Source of the DNA: Piscinibacter sp.
GTDB lineage: Bacteria > Pseudomonadota > Gammaproteobacteria > Burkholderiales > Burkholderiaceae_C
Assembly: GCA_017983795.1 (NCBI GenBank)
Contig: JAGOAS010000027.1
Coordinates: forward strand, 1-57,796
Length of the DNA: 57,796 nt
Direction of reading: 5' to 3'
Shown here: piece by piece, positions 1 through 8,052 of the stretch
Layout of the letters: each line of letters starts with the position of its first letter
Numbering within the stretch: the stretch's first letter is position 1
Program-made: the position numbers and the translations under genes
The notes under the pieces: model-generated
The model's input: only the letters and a program-made list of their open reading frames with translations
Databases searched by the model: none
Told to the model about the DNA's origin: nothing

Positions 1-54
1 CGGCCGTGCGCTCTTTACTCAGTCACGGGCTCGATCGCCCCAGCACGTTCCAAG

Positions 55-357
55 CTACACGGGCCGGTCTGGCCGCCTCATCGGCGACCAGACTCTACCG
101 TTCTGGCCTGGTCTGAACATACAAGCATCCGTCGCCACGGGGCCGGCCGCGACGCGCACGCGCGTGCCGGCCACGGCCACCACCTGGCCTGCGCGGATCT
201 TGCAGGTCTTGCGCAGTTCCTCGCGCCCGTCCACCTGCACGCGGCCCTCGGCCACCATCGCCTTGGCGGCCCCGCCGCTGCCGGCCAGCCCGGTGGCCTT
301 GAGCAAGGCATCGAGGGTGATGAACTCGCCGCGCAGCGCGAAGTCGATCTGGTTCAT
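55..357 (-). CDS. RNA-binding S4 domain protein (YbcJ-like)
   Basis: A 100-residue protein. Residues about 10-70 form an S4 RNA-binding fold: FITLDALLKATGLAGSGG, then EGRVQVDG and a basic KTCKIRAGQVV segment. This is the compact stand-alone S4 family seen with YbcJ, which is expected to bind structured RNA in the cytoplasm; the RNA target is unknown. Family members are usually about 70-75 residues, so the last 25-30 residues (from about ATDACMF) are an unusual, low-complexity extension. The ATG at 357 overlaps the stop of the upstream flavin oxidoreductase gene by 4 bases (ATGA), so the two are probably translationally coupled. The family call is firm; any role beyond RNA binding is not visible. 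Confidence 0.8.
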   Translation of the reverse strand: MNQIDFALRGEFITLDALLKATGLAGSGGAAKAMVAEGRVQVDGREELRKTCKIRAGQVVAVAGTRVRVAAGPVATDACMFRPGQNGRVWSPMRRPDRPV

Positions 358-1361
358 CGGGCCCCCTGCGCCTCGAGTCCGAACTCGCGCGCCAGCAGCG
401 CATACGAGCGCCGCCGCACCTCGGGGCGGAAGGCCCAGGTGTTGATCACCAGCTCGTCGAGCTCGAGCGACGCGGCCAGGCGACGCAGGCGCTGCGCCAC
501 CTCGGCCGCTTCGCCGACGAAGGCCTTGGCGCGCATCGCATCCAGCGCCGGCGCATCCTCGGGGGCGAAGCCGCGTTCGGCGATGGCGTCTGGGTCCTGC
601 AGCGGCCCGAGCTGGCCGCGCGCACGCGCCAGGCGCCAGTGATCGCGGCTCAGCGCATGGTGCTGCGCTTCCTCGGCACGCTCGGCGGCGAGCGCCCAGA
701 CGCAGATCGTGGCCTGCGGCCGCGGGTGCCGTTCGCTCGGCTGGTAGAGCGTGCGGTAGAGCTCGAGCGCGCGCTCGACGCCCTGCCCGTCCATGAAGAA
801 GTAGGCGAAGGCATAGGGCAGGCCGAGGTGCGCGGCCAGCTGCGCGCCGTAGTCGGAGCTGCCGAGCATCCACAGCTGCGGCGCGTGCGCGCCATGCGGA
901 TGCGCCGCCAGCCCGCGGTGCGCCGGCAACGAGGTCCAGGCCTGCAGATCGCGCACCTGCTCGGGGAAATGCTCGGCCGCACCGTAGGCGTTCGGGTTGA
1001 GCGCCTGGGCGATGCGCATGTCGCCGCCCGGCGCGCGGCCCACGCCGAGATCGATGCGCCCGGGCGCGAGCGCCTCCAGCACGCGGAACTGCTCGGCCAC
1101 CTTGAGCGCGCTGTAGTGCGGCAGCATCACGCCGGCGCTGCCGATGCGGATGCGCCGCGTGCGCGCCGCCACCGCCGCCATCAGGATCTCGGGCGCGCTG
1201 CCGACGATGGTCGGCAGGCCGTGGTGCTCGCTCAGCCAGAAGCGCGCGTAGCCGAGCGCCTCGGCATGTTCGGCGAGCGCCAGCGTGTCGCGGATGGCGG
1301 CGTCCTCGCCCTGCCCGGCCAGGGCGACGGATTGGTCGAGGATGGAAAGCTGCAGTGGCAT
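354..1361 (-). CDS. LLM class flavin-dependent oxidoreductase
   Basis: A 335-residue luciferase-like monooxygenase fold protein. The N-terminus LSILDQSVALAGQ, the strand around FWLSEHHGLPTIVGSAPEI, the motif IRIGSAGVMLPHYSALKVAEQF and the phosphate-binding IDLGVGRAPGGD are typical of the single-component alkanal monooxygenase-like (YhbW/MsnO8) group that binds FMN or F420; FMN is expected in this type of organism. The length is normal. The substrate cannot be read from the sequence. It is followed without a gap by the S4-domain gene, suggesting a two-gene leftward operon. The start ATG at 1361 leaves a 274-base gap to the cold-shock gene on the other strand, which must hold both promoters. 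Confidence 0.85.
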   Translation of the reverse strand: MPLQLSILDQSVALAGQGEDAAIRDTLALAEHAEALGYARFWLSEHHGLPTIVGSAPEILMAAVAARTRRIRIGSAGVMLPHYSALKVAEQFRVLEALAPGRIDLGVGRAPGGDMRIAQALNPNAYGAAEHFPEQVRDLQAWTSLPAHRGLAAHPHGAHAPQLWMLGSSDYGAQLAAHLGLPYAFAYFFMDGQGVERALELYRTLYQPSERHPRPQATICVWALAAERAEEAQHHALSRDHWRLARARGQLGPLQDPDAIAERGFAPEDAPALDAMRAKAFVGEAAEVAQRLRRLAASLELDELVINTWAFRPEVRRRSYALLAREFGLEAQGAR

Positions 1362-1635
1362 GTTGGGCGCCCGATCGGAACGAGTTGCGAGCTTGTCACA
1401 TCCGGGTGAACACTGTGGCGCCGGTCACGAATCGCCCCGGCGCGCGCAGGCTGCTCGTGTACATTAGCGCCCACAGTTCTACGCAAGTCATCGATCGTTC
1501 GTGATCTCCGCTCCTTCCACTGCGCAACGCGCAGTCGGCCTCGATCGAAATCCCCTGCTCGTTGCTTGAGTGTGCTGAGCGCGCCGGCACTGCGGCGCTT
1601 TTCGACCTCATTGATTGATAGATAGGATCCCGTCC
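1362..1635. other. divergent intergenic region with csp leader
   Basis: This gap separates the leftward flavin oxidoreductase from the rightward cold-shock gene. The right half would be the csp 5' leader and contains a GC hairpin with a T-run at 1581-1602, listed separately. An AGGA at 1624-1627, eight bases before the ATG at 1636, is a good ribosome binding site. I could not assign -35/-10 boxes with confidence. Short open frames here (for example 1396-2121 on the minus strand) look like artefacts of high GC. Confidence 0.5.
1581..1602 (+). terminator. terminator-like hairpin in csp leader
   Basis: GCGCCG (1581-1586), a six-base loop GCACTG, and CGGCGC (1593-1598) form a perfect GC stem followed by TTTT (1599-1602). 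It lies 33 bases before the cold-shock start codon. It has the form of an intrinsic terminator, so it could be a transcription attenuator in the csp leader or the end of a short upstream RNA. Function is inferred from shape only. Confidence 0.45.
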
Positions 1636-1845
1636 ATGACGACCCAGACCGGTACCGTGAAGTGGTTCAACGAAGCCAAGGGCTACGGCTTCATCGCGCA
1701 AGACGCCGGCGGCGCCGACCTCTTCGCCCACTTCCGCGACATCCAGGGCACCGGCTTCAAGACGCTGCAGGAAAACCAGCGCGTCGAATTCGAAGTCAAG
1801 CAAGGCCAGAAGGGCCTGCAGGCGGCCAACATCCGCCCGCTCTGA
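1636..1845 (+). CDS. cold-shock protein (CspA family)
   Basis: A 69-residue single cold-shock domain. It has the signature [18 protein letters not shown] with RNP1 (KGYGFI) and an RNP2-like DLFAHF, where the usual V-F-V-H is replaced by F-A-H. It binds single-stranded RNA or DNA and acts as an RNA chaperone. The ATG at 1636 was chosen over an in-frame start at 1615 because it has a well-spaced AGGA site and gives the normal family start [10 protein letters not shown]. The protein is full length and ends in IRPL. It stands alone and is followed by a strong terminator at 1879-1904. Confidence 0.93.
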   Translation: MTTQTGTVKWFNEAKGYGFIAQDAGGADLFAHFRDIQGTGFKTLQENQRVEFEVKQGQKGLQAANIRPL

Positions 1846-1878
1846 ACCTTGCGCCGGCCTTCGGGCCTGCAAGCACCA

Positions 1879-1904
1879 GGCCGCGGCTTCGTCCGCGGCC
1901 TTTT
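1879..1904 (+). terminator. Rho-independent terminator after csp
   Basis: GGCCGCGG (1879-1886), loop CTTCGT and CCGCGGCC (1893-1900) form a perfect 8-bp GC stem, directly followed by TTTT and a T-rich stretch. It separates the cold-shock gene from the downstream reductase. Confidence 0.85.
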
Positions 1905-1930
1905 CGTTTCTTCCTCGACGGAGTGATGCC

Positions 1931-2968
1931 ATGAGCACCGACCTGGCCAGCGCGACCAACCACCAGATCCGCCTCGCCGCCCGCCCCGTGGGCCTGCCCA
2001 AGGACAGCGACTGGTCGTTCACTGAGGAGCCGGTGATCCTGCCGGCCGACGGCGGCGTGCTGGTGCGCAGCACGCATCTCTCGCTCGACCCCGCCATGCG
2101 CGGCTGGATGAACGAGGGCAAGAGCTACATCGCCCCGGTGGGCATCGGCGAGGTGATGCGCGCCGGCGGCATCGGCGTGGTGGTGGCCTCGCAGAACCCC
2201 GCCTTCGCGGTGGGCGACCAGGTAAGCGCGACGCTGGGCGTGCAGGAGTACTGCCTGATTCCGGCCGCGCAGATCCAGCGCAGCGGCCTGGTGCGCATCG
2301 ACACGCGCCTGGGCAGCCAGACGCAGTGGCTCAACGTGCTGGGCATGCCGGGCATGACCGGCTATTTCGGGCTGATGGAGGTCGGCCAGCCGCGTGCCGG
2401 CGAGACCGTGGTGGTGTCGGGCGCCGCGGGCGCGGTGGGCCAGACCGTCGGCCAGCTCGCGAAGATCAAGGGCTGCCGCGCGGTCGGCATCGCCGGCGGG
2501 CCGGACAAGTGCCGCTGGGTGGTCGAGGAGCTCGGCTTCGACGCCTGCATCGACTACAAGAACGGCAGCGTGCGCGACGGCCTCAGGCAGCATTGCCCGG
2601 ACGGCGTCGACATCTACTTCGACAACGTCGGCGGCGAGATCCTCGACACCGTGCTCACGCGCATCAACCGCAAGGCACGCATCGTCGTCTGCGGCGCCAT
2701 CAGCCAGTACAACAACACCACGCCCGTGCAGGGGCCGAAGAACTACCTCTCGCTGCTGGTCAACCGCGCGCGCATGGAAGGCATGGTGGTGTTCGACTAC
2801 GCCGACCGCTACCCGCTCGCCGTGGCCGAGATGGCCGGCTACCTGAAGGACGGGCGCATGAAGAGCCGCGAAGACGTGGTGCACGGGCTGGCGAACTTCC
2901 CGGCCGCATTGCTCAAGCTCTTCAGCGGCGCGAACTTCGGCAAGCTGGTGCTTCAGCTCGGCGGCTGA
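1931..2968 (+). CDS. NADP-dependent oxidoreductase (MDR, leukotriene B4 dehydrogenase-like)
   Basis: A 345-residue medium-chain dehydrogenase/reductase without zinc sites. The N-terminal GroES-like part contains LSLDPAMRGWM, and the Rossmann part has VVSGAAGAVGQTVGQLAK with the later DIYFDNVGGEILD. These mark the PTGR/CurA-like group of NADPH-dependent double-bond reductases that act on alpha,beta-unsaturated ketones or aldehydes. The length is normal. It is a single gene after a strong terminator and 13 bases before the GTG start of the sensor kinase. The natural substrate is not determinable; reactive enone detoxification is the usual inference. Confidence 0.9.
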   Translation: MSTDLASATNHQIRLAARPVGLPKDSDWSFTEEPVILPADGGVLVRSTHLSLDPAMRGWMNEGKSYIAPVGIGEVMRAGGIGVVVASQNPAFAVGDQVSATLGVQEYCLIPAAQIQRSGLVRIDTRLGSQTQWLNVLGMPGMTGYFGLMEVGQPRAGETVVVSGAAGAVGQTVGQLAKIKGCRAVGIAGGPDKCRWVVEELGFDACIDYKNGSVRDGLRQHCPDGVDIYFDNVGGEILDTVLTRINRKARIVVCGAISQYNNTTPVQGPKNYLSLLVNRARMEGMVVFDYADRYPLAVAEMAGYLKDGRMKSREDVVHGLANFPAALLKLFSGANFGKLVLQLGG

Positions 2969-2981
2969 TTAGACTTGGCGG

Positions 2982-5930
2982 GTGAGCGCCGCCCCACCAA
3001 GCCCTTCCCCGCAGACCCTCGCCGAGTGGGCAGCCGCATCACCCGAGCTGCTTGCGATCACCGATGACGCCGGCGCGGTCATCTGGTGCAACGCAGCCTT
3101 CGAGCAGCGCTTCGGCCGCGGCCTGCCCGCGCCGCTGCTGCTCGCGCCGCCGGCGCATCCGGGCGAGCACATCGCCATCGGCGACGGCTGGTTCGCGGTG
3201 CATGTGCGGGCGGTGGCCGAAGGCACGGCCTGGCAGCTCGCGGACCGCAGCGCGCAGCACGAGGCCGAACGCCTGAAGGAGCTGCTCGACATCGCGCAGG
3301 AGTTCGGCCGCGTCGGCCTCTGGGAACGCGACCTCGCAACCGGCCAGGGGCGCTGGGATCGCCACGTGTTCGCGTTCTGGGGGCTCGACCCAGCCCAGGG
3401 CACGCCCGGCTACGCCGAGGCAACCCGCTACGTCCACCCGGAGGATCACTTCACGGGCGCCTACGCGAACTCCCTGAACACGCTGGGCCGCCACTCGCAG
3501 CACTACCGTGTGGTGCAGCCCGACGGCTCGATGCGCCGCATCCATTCGCAGTGGGAGGTGAAGGCCGGCGCCGACGGCCAAGCCGAGCGCATCGTCGGCG
3601 TGATGATGGACGACACGGAGGTCTACGAACTGGCACGCTCGCTCGGCGACGCCAGCGCGCAGCTGCAGCTCGCCGTCGAGCTGGCCGACATCGCGATCTG
3701 GCGCCACGACCTGCAAAGCGGCCTCATGCACTACAACGACCGCGCCTACGTGACGCTGGGCATTGCGCCGCGGCCCGAGGGCATGCCCATCGAGGAGGTG
3801 CGCAGCTACATCCATCCGGACGACCTGCCCGAGGTGCGGGCCTCGGCCGAACGCGCGCTGGCCAGCGACCGGCCGACCGACATGCAGGCGCGCTACCGCC
3901 GCAGCGACGGCAGCTGGCGCCACGTGCTGACGCGGCGCGTGGTGCAGCGCGCCCCCGACGGCACGCCGATCGCCTTCCTCGGCGTCGGCCTGGACATCAC
4001 CGAGCAGGTCGAGCAGCGCCGCCAATCGGCCGAGCTCGAGCGGCGGCTGGAGCTGGCGGCCGAATCGGCCCAGATCGGCCTGTGGTGGCGCGACCCGCTC
4101 AGCGGCCAGGGCCATTGGAACGCGCAGATGTTCGAGCTGGCCGGGCGCGACCCTGCGCTCGGCACGCCGACGATGGATGAGTGGGCGTCGAGCATCATCC
4201 ACCCCGACGACCGCGAGCGCATGCGCCTCGCGCCGCGCATGATGCTGCGCCAGGCCGGGAGCATGCAGGAGCGCGAGTTCCGCATCGTGCGCCCGGACGG
4301 CAGCGTGCGCTGGCTGGTCAGCCGGGCGCGGCCGGAGGAGATCGACGGCCGCCGGCTGGTATTCGGCGTCACCATCGACATCACCGAGCGCCGCCTCGCC
4401 GAGCTGGCGCTGCGCAGCGCCGACGAGCGCGCCGCGCTGGCCGCACGCAGCGCCGGCATCGGCACCTGGGAGGTGGATTTCGAGACCGGCATCGAACGCT
4501 GGGACGAGCAGATGTTCCGCCTGCGCGAGCTGCGGCCCGCGGCCCGGCCGCCGTCGCGCCGCGAGCGACTGGCGCTGGTGCACCCCGACGACCGCGAGCG
4601 CACGCTCGACGCCGTGCCCGGTGCATCCTCCGGCGCGCAGGTGGCGCAGTACGAATTCCGCATCCAGCTGCCCGACGGCCGCGTGCGCTGGCTGGCCTCG
4701 CGCTCGATCGCCTTCACCGACGAGCGCGGCCGCACGCTGCGCCGCATCGGCGTCAACTGGGACGTCACCGACGCGCGCGAGGCGCAGGCGGCGCGCGAGG
4801 CCACGGCGGTGGCCGAACGTTCCAGCCAGGCCAAGTCGCAGTTCCTCGCGCGCATGAGCCATGAGCTGCGCACGCCGCTGAACGCCGTGCTCGGCTTCAC
4901 GCAGCTGCTGCAGTTCGAGGACGACGATCCGGCGCGTCTCACCAAGCTCGGCCACATCCGCGCCGCCGGGGAGCACCTGCTCTCGCTGATCGACGGCGTG
5001 CTCGACCTCTCGCGCATGGAAGCCGGCGACCTGCGCCTGCAGCCGCAGCCGCTGGATCTGGGCGCGCTTGCCGGCCAGGCCCTGCCGCTGGTTGCCGAGC
5101 TGGCGCAGCGCCACGGCGTGCGCCTGCTGCGCGAGCCCATCGCCGGCTGCGCGCTGGCCGACCGCACGCGCGCGCTGCAGGTGCTGGTGAACCTGCTGAC
5201 CAACGCGATCAAGTACAACCGCCCCGGCGGCGAGGTGCGCGTCTCGGGCCGCAGCGACGGCGCCAGCGTGACGCTCAGCGTCGTCGACAGCGGGCGCGGC
5301 ATGAGCGGCGCGCAGCTCGAGCGCCTGTTCGAGCCCTTCGACCGCCTCGGCGCCGAGCGCGAGGGCATCGAGGGCACCGGCATCGGCATGACGATCGTGA
5401 AGACCCTGGTGACCAGCATGGGCGGCACGATCGCGGTGAGCAGCACGCCGGGCATCGGCAGCCGCTTCGACGTGACCCTGCCGGCGGCCGACCCCGCCAT
5501 GCCCTTCGTGCCCGCGCCCGAGCCGCCGAACACCGCGCCCGCGCCCATCGCCGCGCCGCGCGGCCAGCTGCTCTACATCGAGGACAACCCGGTCAACGTG
5601 ATGCTGGTCGAGGAGATCGTGCGCGGCCTCTCGGGCCTGAGCATCCACAGCGAGGGCAGCGGCAGCGAAGGCGTGGCGCGCGCCGCGGCGCTGCGCCCGG
5701 ATCTCGTGCTGGTCGACATGCAACTGCCCGACTTCGACGGCTACGAGGTGCTGCGCCGCCTGCGCGCACAGCCGGAGACGGCGGACATCCCCTGCGTGGC
5801 GCTGTCGGCCAACGCGATGCCCGAGGACATCGCGCGCGCGCGCGCCGCCGGCTTCGACGACTACTGGACCAAGCCGATCGACTTCCGCAGCTTCCTCGGC
5901 GCGCTGGAGGCGCGTTTCCCGCCGGCCTGA
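2982..5930 (+). CDS. hybrid sensor histidine kinase with five PAS domains and receiver
   Basis: A 982-residue soluble hybrid kinase starting at GTG. An N-terminal PAS (about 10-85) is followed by four PAS_3-type repeats at roughly 95-215, 225-345, 350-470 and 475-600. Each has a G/IW-W/R-D start, a HPDD-type motif and a DGS/R-RW strand. Next come HisKA with the phospho-accepting His627 in MSHELRTPLNAVLGF, a HATPase domain with NAIKYN and GTGIGMTIVK, and a receiver domain with IEDNPVN and phosphoacceptor Asp912 in LVDMQLPDFDG. No transmembrane segment is visible, so it senses a cytoplasmic signal, possibly through haem or flavin PAS ligands. No cognate response regulator or output gene is adjacent, so it looks like an orphan. 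Confidence 0.93.
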   Translation: MSAAPPSPSPQTLAEWAAASPELLAITDDAGAVIWCNAAFEQRFGRGLPAPLLLAPPAHPGEHIAIGDGWFAVHVRAVAEGTAWQLADRSAQHEAERLKELLDIAQEFGRVGLWERDLATGQGRWDRHVFAFWGLDPAQGTPGYAEATRYVHPEDHFTGAYANSLNTLGRHSQHYRVVQPDGSMRRIHSQWEVKAGADGQAERIVGVMMDDTEVYELARSLGDASAQLQLAVELADIAIWRHDLQSGLMHYNDRAYVTLGIAPRPEGMPIEEVRSYIHPDDLPEVRASAERALASDRPTDMQARYRRSDGSWRHVLTRRVVQRAPDGTPIAFLGVGLDITEQVEQRRQSAELERRLELAAESAQIGLWWRDPLSGQGHWNAQMFELAGRDPALGTPTMDEWASSIIHPDDRERMRLAPRMMLRQAGSMQEREFRIVRPDGSVRWLVSRARPEEIDGRRLVFGVTIDITERRLAELALRSADERAALAARSAGIGTWEVDFETGIERWDEQMFRLRELRPAARPPSRRERLALVHPDDRERTLDAVPGASSGAQVAQYEFRIQLPDGRVRWLASRSIAFTDERGRTLRRIGVNWDVTDAREAQAAREATAVAERSSQAKSQFLARMSHELRTPLNAVLGFTQLLQFEDDDPARLTKLGHIRAAGEHLLSLIDGVLDLSRMEAGDLRLQPQPLDLGALAGQALPLVAELAQRHGVRLLREPIAGCALADRTRALQVLVNLLTNAIKYNRPGGEVRVSGRSDGASVTLSVVDSGRGMSGAQLERLFEPFDRLGAEREGIEGTGIGMTIVKTLVTSMGGTIAVSSTPGIGSRFDVTLPAADPAMPFVPAPEPPNTAPAPIAAPRGQLLYIEDNPVNVMLVEEIVRGLSGLSIHSEGSGSEGVARAAALRPDLVLVDMQLPDFDGYEVLRRLRAQPETADIPCVALSANAMPEDIARARAAGFDDYWTKPIDFRSFLGALEARFPPA

Positions 5931-5936
5931 GCCTTC

Positions 5937-8006
5937 TCAGGCCTCTTCGCCCACCAGCCCCTTCTTGCGCAGCATCGGATCGACCGTGGCCTCGCGGCCG
6001 CGGAAGGCGCGGTAGGCCGAGCGCGGCTCGAGCGAATCGCCGGCCGAGTAGATGAACTGCTGCAGCCGCTGCGCCACCGCCGGATCGAACGGGTCGCCGG
6101 CCTCGGCGAAGGCGTCGAAGCCGTCGGCATCGAGCACCTCGGCCCACAGGTAGACGTAGTAGCCGGCCGCGTAGCTGGAGCTCGAGAACAGGTGCTGGAA
6201 ATGCGGCAGCCGGTGGTTCATGCCCACGCCGGGCGGCAGCCCGATGCGCTCGAGCACCGCGCGTTCGGCGGCGACGATGTCCGGCCCCTCGCTCGACTCC
6301 ATCGAATGCACCGCCATGTCGACCAGCGCCGAGGCGGTGTAGCGCACCGTCTCGTAGCCCTGGTTGAACTTGCGCGCGGCGTGCAGCCGCGCCACCAACG
6401 CATCGGGAATCGGCTCGCCGGTCTCGACATGGCGCGCGTGCTTCTTCAGCACCGCCGGCTCGGTGAGCCAGTGCTCGAACAGCTGCGAGGGCAGCTCGAC
6501 GAAGTCGCGCAGCACGTTGGTGCCCGACAGGCGCTCGTAGGTCACGCTCGACAGCAGCCCATGCAGGCCGTGGCCGAACTCATGGAACAGCGTGCGCGCG
6601 TCGTCGAAGCCCAGCAGCGTCGGCGCGCCCGCTGCGCCCTTGGCGAAGTTGTTGTTGTTGACGACGATGGGCGAGATCGCGCCGCCGCCGGCGACGTTGC
6701 GCGACTGCTGGCGGTAGTTGCTCATCCACGCGCCGCTGCGCTTGCTGGCGCGCGCGAAGTTGTCGTGCAGGAAGATGCCGACGTGCGCGCCGTCGCGGCC
6801 GCGCACCTCGTAGACCTTGACGTCGGGGTGGTAGGCGCGCAGTTCGGGGCGCAGCAGAAACTCGAGCCCGAAGAGCTGGCGCGCGCAGTCGAACACCGCG
6901 TCGACCATGCGCTCGAGCGGGAAGTAAGGCTTGATCTCGGCCTCGTCGAGTTCGTAGCGCAGCGCGCGCACCTTCTCGGCGTACCAGCGCCAGTCCCAGG
7001 CCTCGATCGTGTGCGACTCGCCGCGCGACAGCTGCAGCGAGCGCAGCGCCTCGCGCTCCTGCTCGACGCGGCCGACGGCGCGCGTCCACACCTGATCGAG
7101 CAGCCGGCCCACCGCGTCGCGCGTGCCGGCCATGGTGTCGGCCAGCGCGTAGTCGGCGTAGCAGGCGTAGCCATGCGCGCGCGCCTGCTCGTGGCGCAGC
7201 GCGAGGATCTCGCGCGCCACCGGCCGGTTGTCGTGCGCGCCTTCGTGCTCGCCGCGGCGGGTCCAGGCGCGCCAGGCCTGCTCGCGCAGGTCGCGCCGCT
7301 CGCTGAAGGTCAGGAAGGGCACGATCAGCGAGCGCGACAGCGTGATCACGTGGGCATCGGCAATGCCGCGATCGGCCGCCGCCTGGCGCGCCGCGGCGCG
7401 CACGAATTCGGGCAGGCCGGCGAGCTCGGCCTCGCTGCGCAGCTCGAGCCGGAAGGCGGCCTCGTCGGCCAGCACGTTCTGGCCGAAGCGGGTGGTGAGC
7501 TCGGCCAGGCGCTCCGTCACCCGCGCGTAGCGCTGCTGCGCCTGGTCGGTCAGCAGCGCGCCGGCGCGCACGAAGTCGAAGTGGAAGCGCTCCAGCGCTC
7601 GGCGCTGCTCGGGCGTCAGGCCGAGTTCGTCACGGCGGGCGTGCAGCGCGGCGATGCGCTCGAACAGGCCGCGGTGCATGTAGATCGCGTTCTGGTGCGC
7701 CGCCAGCTGCGGCGCGAGCTCACGCTCGGCCTGCTGCAGCGCTGGCGAGGTGTCGCTCGCGGCGAGGTTGTGGAACACGCCCTCGATGCGCCAGTAGAGG
7801 CGCCCGCTGCGGTCGAGCGCGGCGATGGTGTTCTCGAAGCTGGGGGCCTCGCGCTGCGCCGCGATGGCGTCGAGCTCGGCGAGGTGCGCGGCGCGCGCGG
7901 CCTCGAAGGCCGGAGCGAAGTGCTCGGCGCGGATGCGATCGAACGGCGGCAGACCGAAGGGGGTGTCCCAGGGCTGCAGCAGCGGGTTGCTGGTGGCAGT
8001 CGACAT
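5937..8006 (-). CDS. dcp: M3 family metallopeptidase, peptidyl-dipeptidase Dcp-like
   Basis: A 689-residue cytoplasmic zinc peptidase. The zinc motif HEFGH is at residues 475-479, with the downstream conserved glutamate region SQLFEHW. The N-terminus NPLLQPWDTPFGLPPFDRI and the segment NAIYMHRGLFERIAALHARRD resemble Dcp more than oligopeptidase A, so removal of C-terminal dipeptides from small peptides is the likely reaction. No signal peptide is seen. The gene converges on the sensor kinase with only six bases between the stops. The M3 family is certain; the Dcp versus OpdA/PrlC subfamily is by-eye only. Confidence 0.88.
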   Translation of the reverse strand: MSTATSNPLLQPWDTPFGLPPFDRIRAEHFAPAFEAARAAHLAELDAIAAQREAPSFENTIAALDRSGRLYWRIEGVFHNLAASDTSPALQQAERELAPQLAAHQNAIYMHRGLFERIAALHARRDELGLTPEQRRALERFHFDFVRAGALLTDQAQQRYARVTERLAELTTRFGQNVLADEAAFRLELRSEAELAGLPEFVRAAARQAAADRGIADAHVITLSRSLIVPFLTFSERRDLREQAWRAWTRRGEHEGAHDNRPVAREILALRHEQARAHGYACYADYALADTMAGTRDAVGRLLDQVWTRAVGRVEQEREALRSLQLSRGESHTIEAWDWRWYAEKVRALRYELDEAEIKPYFPLERMVDAVFDCARQLFGLEFLLRPELRAYHPDVKVYEVRGRDGAHVGIFLHDNFARASKRSGAWMSNYRQQSRNVAGGGAISPIVVNNNNFAKGAAGAPTLLGFDDARTLFHEFGHGLHGLLSSVTYERLSGTNVLRDFVELPSQLFEHWLTEPAVLKKHARHVETGEPIPDALVARLHAARKFNQGYETVRYTASALVDMAVHSMESSEGPDIVAAERAVLERIGLPPGVGMNHRLPHFQHLFSSSSYAAGYYVYLWAEVLDADGFDAFAEAGDPFDPAVAQRLQQFIYSAGDSLEPRSAYRAFRGREATVDPMLRKKGLVGEEA

Positions 8007-8052
8007 GGCGGGCTTCTCGGATGGAGAAGCCGCGATTCTAGGAGTGAGCCCC

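Noticed and set aside
3039-5723. 894-codon minus-strand open frame opposite the sensor kinase
   Set aside because: Shadow frame; no motif, and the plus-strand kinase domains are unambiguous.
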